NCBI GenBank assembly: GCA_001510575.1
Contig: LNGK01000007.1
Location: forward strand, 310,001-374,000
Direction of reading: 5' to 3'
DNA: 64,000 nt
From: Knoxdaviesia capensis
Lineage: Eukaryota; Ascomycota; Sordariomycetes; Microascales; Gondwanamycetaceae
The translations under genes were made by a program, and so were the position numbers. Numbering within the stretch: the first letter of the stretch is position 1; each line of letters opens with the position of its first letter. Shown here piece by piece: positions 21,201 through 32,835 of this stretch. The notes under the pieces are model-generated. The model did no database searches. It had not been told where the DNA came from and saw only the letters and a list, made by a program, of their open reading frames with translations.

Positions 21201-23601
21201 CGAGTCGACCACGTCGCGCGAGACGCGCCTGGTGTACGCGACCACCGGCATCGTTATGCGCATGCTCGAAGGCTCGGCCGGCGGCGACCTGGCCGAAGTC
21301 ACACACCTGGTGCTGGACGAGGTGCACGAGCGCACCATCGACAGCGACTTTTTGCTGGTGGTGCTGCGGCGGCTGGTCAAGCGCCGCGCCGACCTGAAGA
21401 TCGTGCTGATGTCGGCTACCGTCGACGCCGAGCACTTCTCCAAGTACCTTGGCGGCGCGCGCGTGCTCAACGTGCCCGGCCGCACGTTCCCCGTGCAGTG
21501 CAAGTTCCTGGAGGACGCCATCGAGCTGACCGGCTACACCACCGGCCAGGAAACCCGCGCGGCCGACGTCATGGACAACGGGCCGGCGCCCGACGACGAC
21601 GACGCCGACGCCGAGCCGGCGGCCAGCGGCACCGCCAGCGGCAGCGAGGCGGCGCGCGGGCTCGCGGCCTACTCGGCGCAGACGCGCGAGACGCTCGCGC
21701 AGTTCGACGAGTACCAGATCAACTTCGACCTGATCGTGCAGCTGATCCAGAGCATCGCGGCCAGTCCGGAGTACAGCGCGTACAGCGCGGCCATCCTGGT
21801 GTTCCTGCCGGGCATGGCCGACATCCGCACGCTCAACAACATGCTGCTGGGCCACCCGGACATTGCGCGCGCGTGGCTGGTGTACGCGCTGCACAGCAGC
21901 ATCGCCACCGAGGACCAGGAGGCGGCGTTCCTGGTGCCGCCGGCCGGCATGCGCAAGATCGTGCTGGCGACCAACATCGCCGAGACCGGCATCACCATCC
22001 CGGACGTCACGTGCGTCATCGACACCGGCAAGCACAAGGAGATGCGCTTCGACGAGCGCCGCCAGCTGTCGCGGCTGGTCGACTCGTTCGTGTCGCGCGC
22101 CAACGCCAAGCAGCGCCGCGGCCGCGCCGGCCGCGTGCGCGACGGGCTCGCCTTCCACCTGTTCACGCGCTTCCGCCACGACAAGCTGATGGGCGACCAG
22201 CAGACGCCCGAGATGCTGCGGCTGTCGCTGCAGGACCTGGCCATGCGCGTCAAGATCTGCAAGCTGGGCGGCATCGAGGAGACGCTGTCGGAGGCGCTCG
22301 ACCCGCCGTCGGCCAAGAACATCCGCCTCGCCATTGACGCGCTGGTCGACGTGCGCGCGCTGACGCCGGCCGAGCAGCTGACGCCGCTGGGCATCCAGCT
22401 CGCGCGGCTCCCGCTCGACGTGTTCCTCGGCAAGCTGATTCTCCTCGGCTGCGTGTTCCGGTGCCTGGACATGGCGCTGACGGTGGCCGCGGTGCTCAGC
22501 TCCAAGTCGCCGTTCTCCGCGCCGTTCGGCCAGCGCACCCAGGCCGACAAGGCCCGGCTTGGCTTCCGCCGCGCCGACTCCGACCTGCTGACGGCCTTCA
22601 GCGCCTACGCCGCCTGGCGCCGCGTGTGCCAGTCGGCCGGCGGCAAGGACCTGCAGTTCTGCCGCAAGAACTACCTCAGCCAGCCCGCGCTGGCCAACAT
22701 CGAGGACCTCAAGGGCCAGCTGCTCGTCGCGCTGGTCGACTCGGGCTTCCTGCCGCTGACCGACGACGAGCGCCGCGCGCTGGACCGCGGCCGCGGCGCC
22801 GGCCGCGGCGGTGGCGGAGGTGATCGCGGCGGATGGCGCCGCCAGCACTTCTTCGACGTGCCGCAGCGCGTCAACGCCAACAGCGACGTCGACGCCGTGA
22901 CCACCAGCGTGCTCGCGTGGGCACTGTACCCGAAGCTGCTGGTGCGCGACGTGCCCGGCTCCAAGGGCCTGCGCAATGTCGGCACCAACCGCGTCATCAG
23001 CCTGCACCCGACCAGCGTCAACCTCGGCCGGCTGGACCTTCGCTGGTTCAGCTACTACCACATCATGCAGTCGAAGCAGTGAGTTTTTTTTTCGGCGTAC
23101 CGTTGCTGCTGAAGGGTGGTGTGTGTTTGTATACTGACGGTTCTCTCTCGACATAGTGTGTACCATGCCCACGAAACCACCGCCACCGACCCGTTCGCCA
23201 TCTCGCTGCTGTGCGGAGAGGTGCGCGTTGATGTAAGCCGTTTCCCCTGAACACATCCATGCACAGACAGACACCCACAACCGCCCCAGTGGCGCACACA
23301 CACACCCACATAGATATATGCCCCCAGTGGCAACAGTGACAACAGTGACACCCGAAAGAATACTGACATGGCACAGCTCTTCTCCGGCATCCTCACCCTC
23401 GACGGCCACCGCGCCCGCTTCGCCGCGCCCGACTGGAAGACCGCCCTCGTGCTCAAAACCCTGCGCGCCCGCCTGCGCGACCTGCTCACCCGCTGCTTCC
23501 GCCAGCCCGGCGTGCTGCTGACCGCCCAGCAGACGCGCTGGCTCGATGTGTGGCAGATGATTTTCGGCCAGGACTTTTCCAAGGATGCTTCTGCTGTGTA
23601 G
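18207..23601 (+). CDS. DHX29/YLR419W-like DEVH-box RNA helicase
   Basis: Six exons (18207-19053, 19109-20706, 20804-20901, 21009-23078, 23157-23232, 23377-23601) join in frame to 1637 residues. The N terminus MAPKKKKPAANPARGF is basic and is followed by a Thr/Pro/Ala-rich linker. A UBA-like helical segment lies around residues 205-260, a short polyGln near 365 and a charged coiled-coil-like stretch around 440-500. The helicase core has Walker A GETGCGKST (about 844-852, split by intron 3), motif II DEVH (about 950), SAT (about 982) and QRRGRAGR (about 1215). A Gly/Arg-rich insert precedes the C-terminal OB-fold region (LFSGILTLDGHRARF). Mammalian DHX29 promotes 48S initiation-complex scanning through structured leaders; the fungal relatives are poorly studied. 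Introns have GTAAGC, GTAGGC and GTGAGT donors. The first ATG after a pyrimidine-rich leader was taken as start. Confidence 0.93.
20726..20762 (+). repeat. TA/CATA microsatellite in helicase intron 2
   Basis: An alternating TA-rich tract with CATA interruptions fills the middle of the 97-base intron. Confidence 0.9.
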
Positions 23602-24668
23602 CGGTCTCGAGAACAGAACGAAAGAACGGACAAGCAGCAGAATATTATTTCCCTGGGGAAGAACAAAAATGGGGGGGAGTTCTGGAATACCTACCTGACT
23701 GTTGAGTCGGTCGGCTCTGGGTGATATCTCCGGGTCCGGTTGTGACGGTCCGCGGGTGCCTCCGTTCGCCGGAGCTCGGCCGGCCGGACCCCGGAGCAAA
23801 AAGTAGATAGAAGCAAGTAAAACCAAAAAGACCAGCGCAACCCAAGAGTACTCCGTTAGATTCACATACGTACCGCCACAGTTGGCCTTCTGGCCTCACA
23901 CGTCTCAGTTGAAAGTGCCCCAACATGTGAAGTTCCGCGTCTCTCTCGAAGATACACACCACCATACCCAGACCGTACGACCTTAGCACTTCACACATAT
24001 CCACATTACCCCCAGTACATCTCTTCACACCTCACCAGACAGCGCCAAGTTCACAAGCCCGCACACACTCCAATGCTCACATTCACACACAATCACTTCA
24101 CACAAAAGAGACGACAGCGAAAAGAAGAGGAGAATCCAAACCACGTATTTTAAGCACCGGCCCGACCGCCGAAACAGCCCAATAAACAAAAGAAAGAAAA
24201 GCAGTATCCACCGTCCGCCCGCCCATACAGAAGAGAAGAGAAAAGAGGAAGGAAAAAAAGACAGACTCAGACTATTAAAAGGGGGTAAAAGATAATTAAA
24301 AAGACACGCAACCACGGAGAGAACAGGAGAAAGCACAAAAAAGAGAGAGAGGTTCGGTTTAGTCAGACCACACCCAGCAGTCCAAGAAGAAAAAATCCCA
24401 ATGTCCCAATTCTCCAGGACACCGAAGCAAACAGGACGTTCCCGTTCAAAGAAGCAGCTGCTCCTTGGTTCTGGGTGCAGAGCGCTCTAAAATATGCACC
24501 ATACCCCTCGCCCCTTCATTATATCCTGCCTTAAGACCTTGATAGCATCTGCACGCCGAATACTCTCATTCCTCTTCGTTTCGTCGAACACACACAACAG
24601 GATATCCCGACCGTCAGAAATTCGTTAAAATAAGGAAGCGTAAGAAGGCAACACACACGTCACCTGGC
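23602..24668. other. Convergent 3' region, 1.07 kb; possible small antisense gene
   Basis: Between the helicase stop (+) and the PRP24 stop (-). On the minus strand around 23930-23640 there is an open frame with a strongly hydrophobic 18-20-residue segment (SWVALVFLVLLASIYFLL) and an intron-like GTAGGT...CCCCAG unit of 42 bases. No start codon in the right frame is convincing, so it is not annotated as a gene. The 24030-24660 part is A/C-rich and looks non-coding. Confidence 0.5.
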
Positions 24669-27600
24669 TCATTTCGGCTCCGGCTTGCCCTCGCCCAGGA
24701 ACATCGCCTTGAACTCGGCATTGTTCTTCATGCGCGGCGCAGCCGCCGGCGCTCCCGCACCCGGACCTCCAGCGCCGTTGGCATGCCCAGCCGCCGGCCC
24801 CGGGCCCCGCTTGCCCGACTTGCCGCCAGCAGGCTTACGCAGCAGCGACGGCGGCACCATGAGGTTGCCGCCCTTCTTGCCACCCTTGGCCGGGGCCGGC
24901 GGCGGAGGAGCAGACTGCTTGTCAGACGGCGGCTTCACGCCGGTCTTGGGCCCACCGCCTGCACGCTCCGACGCCGCGTCAACAACCGTCAGCACGTGCC
25001 CCTCCAGTTCGACGCCGTTGAGCCGCAGCGATGCCACGCCCGCCGTGGCCGAGTCGGCAAACTCAATGCGAGCGGTGCCACGGCCCGGCAGAACCGCCAC
25101 GCGAGTGACCAATGCACCCGCGCCCGAGGACAGGAGCGACTCCACAAACGCCCGCACACGTGCGTCGTTGACGGTATCCGGGAGTCCGGCAAGGTTCACC
25201 GTTCGCGCAGCAATCTCGGCCGCCGACGGCCCTCTGCCGGTGCTATCGACAGTCGAGCCCGGCGACGGCATGGCCTGGTCACCATCGCCATCGGTGGCTA
25301 CCGACCCCATGGCCGGAGTCGATCCACGGCTGTTGTCGCCGCGGCTGGTCGCCGTCGCCTTGAAGTTGCGCTCGCTGGACACCTCGACCTGCATCACGCG
25401 CGTCTTGAATCGCACATTGTTCAGCTCGCTCACCGCGCGCTGCGCCTGGTCGGCGGTCGCCAGCACCACAAACGCCGTGCCGAACGCTTTGCCCGACATC
25501 GACCGCAGAATGCGCACCGTCTCAACGTCCGCCGAGCCCTGGCCCCCGGCAGCCTTGCCGAACAGATCGCGCAGCTCGTCTTCCGTCGCCGTCAAGTCCA
25601 GATTGGCAATGTGCACCTCGCGGCCCTCGGACGTGGCGCCATGGCGCTTCTTCTTGTTGGCCGGATCCGAGTACTGGACATCCAACGAGTAGCGGCCGTT
25701 CTCCAGCCGGTACCCGTGCAAAGCCTTCACGGCTTGTCCCGATGCCACCACGTCTCGGTAAAGGACGTAGCAGAAGCGTCGGTGGGTGTTGTACCGCAAG
25801 CTGGGCCAGCGCACCTCGAGAACTTCGCCGAACTGTTCAAACAGCAGGCGAATGAACGCCTCATCGGCCGTCGGCGGGAAGTTGGTCACAAACAGCGTCA
25901 GGTTCGTTCCCGGGCGCACACGGATCTGCGCAGACTGGAAATACTTGTTGTCGCGCAGCATGGCCGCCGTCTCGGCATCTTGGGCAGATGAGAACTCCAC
26001 CACGGCCGTCGATGTTTCGCCCACGGGATCGCGAATGACCGAAACGTTGTTGATGTGGCCGAAATCTCGAAAGTACTTCTTGATGGCCGTTTGCGTCACA
26101 TCGCCGGGGAGCTGCTCCACGATAATCGTCGTGTTCTCGCGGTCGCGCTTCTGCTGGTTCGCCGATGCGTCGGTGGCGCCGCCGGGAAGCGCCGCTGCTG
26201 CGGTCTCGTCAATGGAGGAGTATCCATGGTGGCCATAGGCTGCACCATAGGCAGGGGCGTCCTCCTCAGACTTTAATCGCTTGTTGCTCGATGTCGGGGA
26301 CGTTCCCCCGTGCCAGGACGGGTCAGCCCCTTCGGGATGCTTCCGCTTCGACGATGTCTGCTGATAAGCCTCTTCGGTGGTCAATGACGTCACCGCGGGG
26401 GCAGCAGTGTACCCAGCCAATCGGCGCTGCTCTTCAGCTTCGCGCTGGCGCCGTCTTGCCAAATCCTTCTTCGCCTTGTGAATCTCGTCAGTGGCCCATC
26501 GCAGGTAATCGGGAGATTCGTAGTCGTTGCAGTGCTGTTGATACACCTCGTAGATGCGCTCGGGCCAGTCCAGGTTCTTGCGCTGCATGGCGCGCGCCAG
26601 CACCTGCGTGGCCGACCTGGGCACTCGCGGGCCCGCAGGATTCGACGAGGTCGATTCGACAGCCGGCGAGCTGTCCACGCGAGGCATCGCCTTGGGGAGA
26701 TCGGCAACGGCAGGGAGCGCGGAGGATGAAGGTCGGGATTCGGCATGTGTGGTGTCATGGGCGTCCTCTTTGTTGGCGGCGTGGGTGCCGCCAACAAAGG
26801 CCGGGGCCTTGCCGCGGCCTCTGATAGGGCCGGGCAGCGTTGCCATGGCCATGGTTTGGTTGTATTTCGACGTCGACGACTGGGACGAGTGCGTCGACTC
26901 GATGTGATTGTGAATAGGGATGTGCTCGCCCTTTATCGGGGCACCCGAGTGGTCGGCGATGCTGCGGTGGATCAGTTTGGCTAAGTGGTCGCTCTCGCCC
27001 ACGCTCTTGACACTCGGAGAATCGTTGTTCAGGCCATGGCTGCTGGAAGGTGTAGAAGGGCCCTTTTCGACGGCGCTGGCGCTGGCGCTGGCGCTGGCGC
27101 TGGAGCTGGCGTTGGCATTGGCAGCGTTGTTCTTGGCATTTTGGAGCTTCTTCTCCTTCTTGTTGCGCTTCTTCAAGCGCTGGTTCCACGCCTCGCTACC
27201 GGGAATGTTGACGCCAAAGCCAAAGATCATCATCTCCCACAGGAAATACTGCAACCAGAAATTGTAGCTGTCGCCGTACAGTGTCTGCGACGCCATGTTG
27301 TTCCACTGCGACCGAGCCTCCTCGATGTTTCCCTTCTTTTCGGTGAGATACTGGATGTAGATTCGCTCAATCTGAAACGACGGGTCGCCCTTGTACTCGA
27401 CACCATACAGGCGGCTGCCCAGCACATTGACGTCCTCCAAGGCAACCGAAAAGCCCACGTCGGCAACGTCCATGGATTCTTCGCTGGCGTTGACATCCAT
27501 GGTGCGACGCTTCAGGAATCCGCACCACGCCACATACATGGCCAGAAGGTTGGTCATGCCACCTTCATACAGCAGTGGGTTGTTCGTGGCAGCATGCTTG

Positions 27601-28718
27601 ATTTGCTCAATCTGGGTGAACGGGAGGTGCGCGTGCTCGGCGCACAGTATGTAGCGAGCCCAGAGATGCCCGGCCCACGAACAGTGCTGAACGGCGCGGC
27701 GCAAGACTTCCAGCAGGTCGTCGGCAGTGTAGTTGAGTTTGGACGCGGAAAGGTAGATGATGTAGTCCTCCCATACCTCTTCGCTTCGGGCAAAGACTCC
27801 GGTGACCGCGCGGTAGTACAAACCGATGCACAGGTTGTGGGCGGTTTCGAGGTTGAGGAAAGGCGGCAGTTCGTCCGACAGAGCCTGTTCCGTCTCCCAC
27901 TCGAGATACTCGCGCATGATTTCGCGCTCGGCGTCGGTACGACCTTCGCGGGAAGCCTGCTGTTGGCGCAGTTCAAAGTTTTCGCGGGTGCCGGACATGA
28001 TGTTTTTGGCGTCCTTTGCACTCTCGGTCATCTCCTTCATGGTATCCTCCCACACGTTCGGGTTGTACTGCGAGATGAAGACCGAGAACATTTGCGCCGT
28101 GTCATCCCAGGTCAGATGGGGAGTCTGTAAGCGATTGCTGTAAAGATGTGTGATGCGGCGAATGCCTTCGGGGGTCTTGGTCCGGACGAGCTGCTCCATC
28201 TCCAGGTCGATCCAGCGGTTCCACAGCACATGGCTGTCGTTGAGGCGATACTCCACGGCCTCGTAGCCCTGTTGCCATAATTGCAGCGTGCCGTCGAGGG
28301 TGAAGAGGTCGTGAGCGACGGCCTTTTCGTTGTCGGACCACGGATGAGCCGGGGCGATAAAGGGCGCGGCCGAAGAGGTGGTAGGCGAAGGAGAGTCGCA
28401 GGCTAGCGGAGAGTGGTCGTCAGGGTGCGAGTGTAATTGAGGGTGATGGCCGTGGGCGTGGCCATGTTGGTGATGATGGTGGTGGTGGTGTTGGTGTTGG
28501 TGGTGGTGGTGGTGGTGGTGGTGAGATTGGTGGATCTGAGTGTACAGCAAGTGGAAGTATTCGCAGTAGGCCAGCCAAATCAGAAGGCTGCCGGGTTCGG
28601 AGGTGGTGGCCTGTTTGAACTGCTCGAGGGCTTCGACGCGGGAATCAAGATCGGTCGCCAAGCGGCAGGTTTCCTCGAGAAAGGCAATCCAATTGTCTTG
28701 GCCTACGGGAGTGGCCAT
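24669..28718 (-). CDS. PRP24: PRP24/SART3-type U4/U6 snRNP recycling factor
   Basis: A single-exon protein of 1349 residues. It anneals U4 and U6 snRNAs so that spliceosomes can be recycled, acting in the nucleus with the Lsm2-8 ring. Domain order: N-terminal HAT-like helical repeats (NWIAFLEETCRLATDLDSR; LLIWLAYCEYFHLL; LWNRWIDLEMEQLV; EVWEDYIIYLSASKLNY) spanning about residues 10-530, and a disordered Ser/Ala-rich linker. Four RRMs begin near 861 (TTIIVEQLPGDVTQ), 938 (LTLFVTNFPPTADE), 1029 (REVHIANLDLTATEDEL) and 1169 (RTVNLAGLPDTVNDA). The extreme C terminus has the Lsm-interaction motif NAEFKAMFLGEG. This combines the HAT array of human SART3 and S. pombe Prp24 with the four RRMs of yeast Prp24. 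A His-rich insertion interrupts the first HAT region. The start is the first ATG, with good context after a pyrimidine-rich leader. Confidence 0.95.
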   Translation of the reverse strand: MATPVGQDNWIAFLEETCRLATDLDSRVEALEQFKQATTSEPGSLLIWLAYCEYFHLLYTQIHQSHHHHHHHHQHQHHHHHHHQHGHAHGHHPQLHSHPDDHSPLACDSPSPTTSSAAPFIAPAHPWSDNEKAVAHDLFTLDGTLQLWQQGYEAVEYRLNDSHVLWNRWIDLEMEQLVRTKTPEGIRRITHLYSNRLQTPHLTWDDTAQMFSVFISQYNPNVWEDTMKEMTESAKDAKNIMSGTRENFELRQQQASREGRTDAEREIMREYLEWETEQALSDELPPFLNLETAHNLCIGLYYRAVTGVFARSEEVWEDYIIYLSASKLNYTADDLLEVLRRAVQHCSWAGHLWARYILCAEHAHLPFTQIEQIKHAATNNPLLYEGGMTNLLAMYVAWCGFLKRRTMDVNASEESMDVADVGFSVALEDVNVLGSRLYGVEYKGDPSFQIERIYIQYLTEKKGNIEEARSQWNNMASQTLYGDSYNFWLQYFLWEMMIFGFGVNIPGSEAWNQRLKKRNKKEKKLQNAKNNAANANASSSASASASASAVEKGPSTPSSSHGLNNDSPSVKSVGESDHLAKLIHRSIADHSGAPIKGEHIPIHNHIESTHSSQSSTSKYNQTMAMATLPGPIRGRGKAPAFVGGTHAANKEDAHDTTHAESRPSSSALPAVADLPKAMPRVDSSPAVESTSSNPAGPRVPRSATQVLARAMQRKNLDWPERIYEVYQQHCNDYESPDYLRWATDEIHKAKKDLARRRQREAEEQRRLAGYTAAPAVTSLTTEEAYQQTSSKRKHPEGADPSWHGGTSPTSSNKRLKSEEDAPAYGAAYGHHGYSSIDETAAAALPGGATDASANQQKRDRENTTIIVEQLPGDVTQTAIKKYFRDFGHINNVSVIRDPVGETSTAVVEFSSAQDAETAAMLRDNKYFQSAQIRVRPGTNLTLFVTNFPPTADEAFIRLLFEQFGEVLEVRWPSLRYNTHRRFCYVLYRDVVASGQAVKALHGYRLENGRYSLDVQYSDPANKKKRHGATSEGREVHIANLDLTATEDELRDLFGKAAGGQGSADVETVRILRSMSGKAFGTAFVVLATADQAQRAVSELNNVRFKTRVMQVEVSSERNFKATATSRGDNSRGSTPAMGSVATDGDGDQAMPSPGSTVDSTGRGPSAAEIAARTVNLAGLPDTVNDARVRAFVESLLSSGAGALVTRVAVLPGRGTARIEFADSATAGVASLRLNGVELEGHVLTVVDAASERAGGGPKTGVKPPSDKQSAPPPPAPAKGGKKGGNLMVPPSLLRKPAGGKSGKRGPGPAAGHANGAGGPGAGAPAAAPRMKNNAEFKAMFLGEGKPEPK
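28440..28525 (-). repeat. CAC/CAT repeat coding a His-rich tract in PRP24
   Basis: About 25 mostly consecutive histidines with a few glutamines, around residues 66-90, are encoded by CAC and CAT codons. The tract then continues as a looser His/Gly/Ala segment. Its position between two HAT-like units suggests a solvent-exposed loop. Confidence 0.9.
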
Positions 28719-29700
28719 TGTGCCGGTCTCGTCGACAGAACGGAGGGAGAGTTGAGCATCTAATCGAACCTAGACCCGGGGGAAAAAGCGACTTGAGCGG
28801 AGGAAATCGGTGGGATCAGGAGGAAGGTTGTGCGCGAGGCTGGAGATGGAGAGAGAGAGGGTTGAAGAAAAGAAAAAAAGAGAGGCGCCGATTTAGGACA
28901 CAAAAAAAAGGCGGATGAGCAGGGGGTTTTGTTTCTCTCTTTTTTTAGACACCAAAGACAAAACTTTGGGTCGGAAACAGTCGAGCGAAAAATAGCAACG
29001 GTGAGGGTTATCGGTCGATTACTGAGTGCTAGCGTTGAAGAGAATTTCGATGAAGGGGAAGGTGAGGAAGAAAGAGAAAACCAGATTGTGGCCGAAAGAA
29101 GCAGCGTGGAGAAAAAAAGCAAAATTATAAAGAACCGAACGAGAATCACCCCAGAAGGCCAGAAGGGAGAGGCGGGAGCAGAAATGAGTGGTGAGAGAGA
29201 ATCGGACCAGAAGAGTGGGCGGTAAGGAAAAGTTTGGCGAGGAACCCAGTGAACAGGCGAAAGCCAAGAAAAATGACGGAGAAAAATTGGGAAGCAAAAG
29301 CAGCCAAGCCAACACAACAGAAAATATCCCGCCGAAAAAGCCCCCAGAACACCAGAGAAAATGCTCAGATAGATAACAACAAAGACTCGATCTAGTCCGG
29401 GATACTGGAGACGACAGAAGCGAAGCAATGGAACCGCCTGTTTATCTAGAGAAGAAGAAGAAGAAGAGATGAGAGAAAAGCTGGGATGTCAGTCCAGGTT
29501 ATCATGAGAGAAAAACGTGCAAGACGAGCTGGGGTGCGGCCGAGCAAGGAACAAGGGACGAGAGCCAACAAGCTTTTTGGGAGGCAACACAAAGACAGAA
29601 AACCGAGGAAGGGAAACACAGGATACAGAGGGTGCAGAGAGGGCGTGATGATGGCAGATGAGAGATAGTGGACACCATAAACAGAGAGAGACAATCACGT
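28719..29700 (-). promoter_or_regulatory. Pyrimidine-rich leader and promoter of PRP24
   Basis: About 980 bases upstream of the PRP24 start that are strongly A/G-rich on the plus strand, so C/T-rich in the PRP24 sense direction. Long open frames here translate into Ser/Phe/Leu-rich low-complexity sequence and are a by-product of composition. No TATA element stands out. Confidence 0.55.
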
Positions 29701-32700
29701 CAACAGGATGGAGGATAGGGTGGAGGGAGGAGACGGAGAGGAGGTGGTGGGAAGAGGAAGACCAAGGCTGAGAGAACACCAGAGATAGCTGATGATGGCC
29801 GGGCCAGCCAACCCTTCAAAGTTCGCAAAGCTTGGGAAGGTGGTGGTGGTTCCCCAACATGACCCAATTGCCCAAGCCCAATGGACGGCCCAGAACGTTT
29901 CTTCAAGTGACCAGGTATCTCGACTTCCGCCAGGACGGATCCTACGTACTGGACTGCGAGTACCACTCGGTAGTAGCGAGTACTGGGTACAACCCTGCCA
30001 CTCGCACACACCACACACACGCACACACACACACTCACTCACACAACGACAACGACAACGACAACGACAACAGCTTAGCGGCTGCAACGCAACGTACCGG
30101 TTTGGGGTGACAGCAGAACAGCGAGAACACAGTGAACGGCCGGAGGGTCGACTTGTCGAAGTCTTGGTGATCGTCGTCCCCTGGCGGCTTCTTGGCCCCC
30201 TTCAAAGCTGGAAGATATCGACCCGTCGATGTGTCAGTGGTCTCGGCGCCAGATGTTGAACAAAGCCAAGATACTCTCGTGCGTGCGTTCGTTGTGTAGT
30301 CGCAAAGACTTTTTGTCGTCGGATTGCCGGTTCCAGCGTCCCGAAAATAACGAACGATTCGTGCAACGGGCCGAGAAAGGTTTTCTTTTTAATGGTATCC
30401 GCTGGCCGACGAGATCCGCAAACGAGCCGAGGGATGTGGGGGGAAGGGTGGAAAAAGGGCCCTTTAACGATAGCGAATCTTTCGCTTGTGTTCGTTCGTC
30501 GGAGGAGGAGGAAGCAACAACGAAAGAAGAACAGGGAAACGGGAAACCAAAATACCCACGCAGAAGGAATGACAATTGGGCGTGATCACGGCCAGAGCTG
30601 CATCTCGCGGGTCTGGTTGACACCGGTCCGGACACAAACAGCCGAGTTGAGTGGTCTTTGACGCCACAGGGTATCAGCAATAGCCCATATAAGAAAAGCC
30701 AAAAAGACCTTGGGGCACTTCGTTTTTTCTGCTATTCCGACTGGGGGAGTTTTGAGAAATGGATTCGCCTGACCAGGGTGTGGACAGCACACACGGATAA
30801 AGGAAACCTGGGAGAAACAGACCGCCTGTCGGAGAGACAGTTCCAGGGAAGAGAACAACACTGCTTGCTTCTCTACTGTACTGTATGATATTACCGCGAG
30901 AAACCGGGCAAAACCCCAACCGGGCTACAAAAATAGAAGAGGGAAGGGGAAAAAGCACGGGTCCAGTATTATTATGATGGAGGGATGATGCCAGCACGGG
31001 AGCCAGACACAACGTGTGATCGAAAAAAAAAACGAAAGAAAAAGGATGTATTTCGGGAGGAAGATTCCCAGCGATATTCGAGAAAACCCGGGAATATCAA
31101 ATAGCGATAGGGGTTTCAAAAAGACCGATGGATACAGATGAAACCGAGAAGAAGTTGAAGTATGAAGAGGAAGAAGAGGAAGAAGAGGAAAAGGAAGAGA
31201 AAAGAAAAGAACAAAAAGAACAAGAAAAAAGGTACGTATACAAGCTGGTTCATCCACTACAGAGGAAGAAAAAAGAATCTAGACAGGAAGGAAGCAGAAC
31301 AGCATCTAGCCTGGGTGTGCTCCTTCCCTGAACACCCGAAGATCCAGAAGCGAGCGGACAACCTGCAGCTGACAGAAAACGGCAGGCAGGGCCGACGACG
31401 CAAAAAGAAGGGACGCCGAAAAAAAAAAACGTGACCACAGCCGTTGGCCCAATCACACGCCGCACCTCGCCTTAGTCATCGCCGATGACCGTCGTACCTA
31501 AGCCCAGCCGAGCAGGATCGGCGACGGTCCAGACCTTGGGCTTTGTTCCACCACCAAAGAAGAGCAGAAGAGGAGGACAAGAAAAAAGAAAAAAGGAACG
31601 ATAAGATAAGAGCTACTGGGACGTTGATGTTGGCCAATAGAAGGTCGCCGATACGCCGCGTAAGGTGGGAGAACCACATGATTGAAAACTCGCCGCTTTT
31701 GGCGACAAAAAAAAAACAGCACGCGAGAGGATGGACCCTAACCCTAGGCTTCGCGGATTCCCAAAAAAAAAAGTGGCTTGGCGTCGGTGTTCGGCAATAC
31801 TTTTATGTGTGAGTGAGCGAATGTTGAAACCACCACCAACACAGTCTTCAACACGGATGGCTGTCAGATGATGGATGGCTTTTTTAACCTTCTTTTCTTT
31901 GTTTCTTTGACAGCGGCGTGAATACGAAGGGCCGACTTCGAGGCGATTGCAATCTTGCTCGTACAGGACATACCGGCGGACCCAGCGTCACCCGTGGACC
32001 CTAACCACCCGTCACTCTCTCCATACGCCAGCATCCATCACATATCCAGAGTCCAGGACCGTGATTCCATGCCACCGTGTGCCTGCATCACTCGTGTTTG
32101 CATTTCCTGCTCCTTTCCTCCATGCGGATTCCGCCCCGGACCACCAACAGCTTCGCAAATCCTCCCAAAGAGCCGTCGAGAGAACGTCTTCTCTCTCCAA
32201 GTCCGCCCCCCCCCTGTTATCAACCCTTATACCACTTCCAATACCACTTCACCACCCATAATATCCGTACCCTGGCCATTTGGCCCATTTTCTCCAGAAT
32301 AAAAACTCCAATATAAACCAGGGTCTGAAACACGCCAGCCAAGCCCAGAACCTAGGCCGCTTCGGGGAGCTTTGTTGGGTTGTCGTATTCTCTCTGGTTT
32401 GGATGGCAGGGTGCTTGTCGTCGGTGGGGGAGCACACCCACAAAAAGGAACACGCATTCCATACCGGGAAGTGTGCGGGTGGTAAGTACCCCGTCTCTCA
32501 TAGCTGGTTGGTTCCGCCAGGTCTCGCTGTCGCGACTTCGTAATCCTGCGAATATAGCAGCACCATGCCCATCTGAACGTCACTAAATAGCTCGCGGAGG
32601 CAGCCCGTTGTCAAGCCAGTGGGAGGAAAGAAGATGGAGAGGAAGGTGAATACGGAATAGTCGGACTATCACATCACGGGTGGAGGAGGGTATAAGATGC

Positions 32701-32795
32701 TGACTTCCCCCGGCGATCGCATAGAGCCGGCGTCATTACGAGCATAATATCAGACTGGCCTTCAGTATGTCTGGACTCACCCAGGCCAGGCGTTC

Positions 32796-32835
32796 TTTTT
32801 TCCCCTTTTCCCCTTTTCCCCTTTTCCCCTTTTTT
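32796..32835 (+). repeat. Tandem C4T4 repeat
   Basis: Four CCCC blocks alternate with TTTT blocks, giving a homopurine-homopyrimidine mirror repeat of about 40 bases that could adopt triplex or, on the G strand, quadruplex-like structure. Confidence 0.9.

Noticed and set aside
20800..23865. 1021-codon minus-strand frame opposite the helicase
   Set aside because: A shadow of the GC-rich helicase exons. It also runs through the helicase introns and has His/Arg/Val-rich composition. Only its extreme 5' part, outside the helicase, is kept as a weak observation.
28755..28785. GGTTCGATTAG on the minus strand resembling a tRNA T-loop
   Set aside because: The flanking bases do not pair as a T stem, and the site lies in the PRP24 leader.
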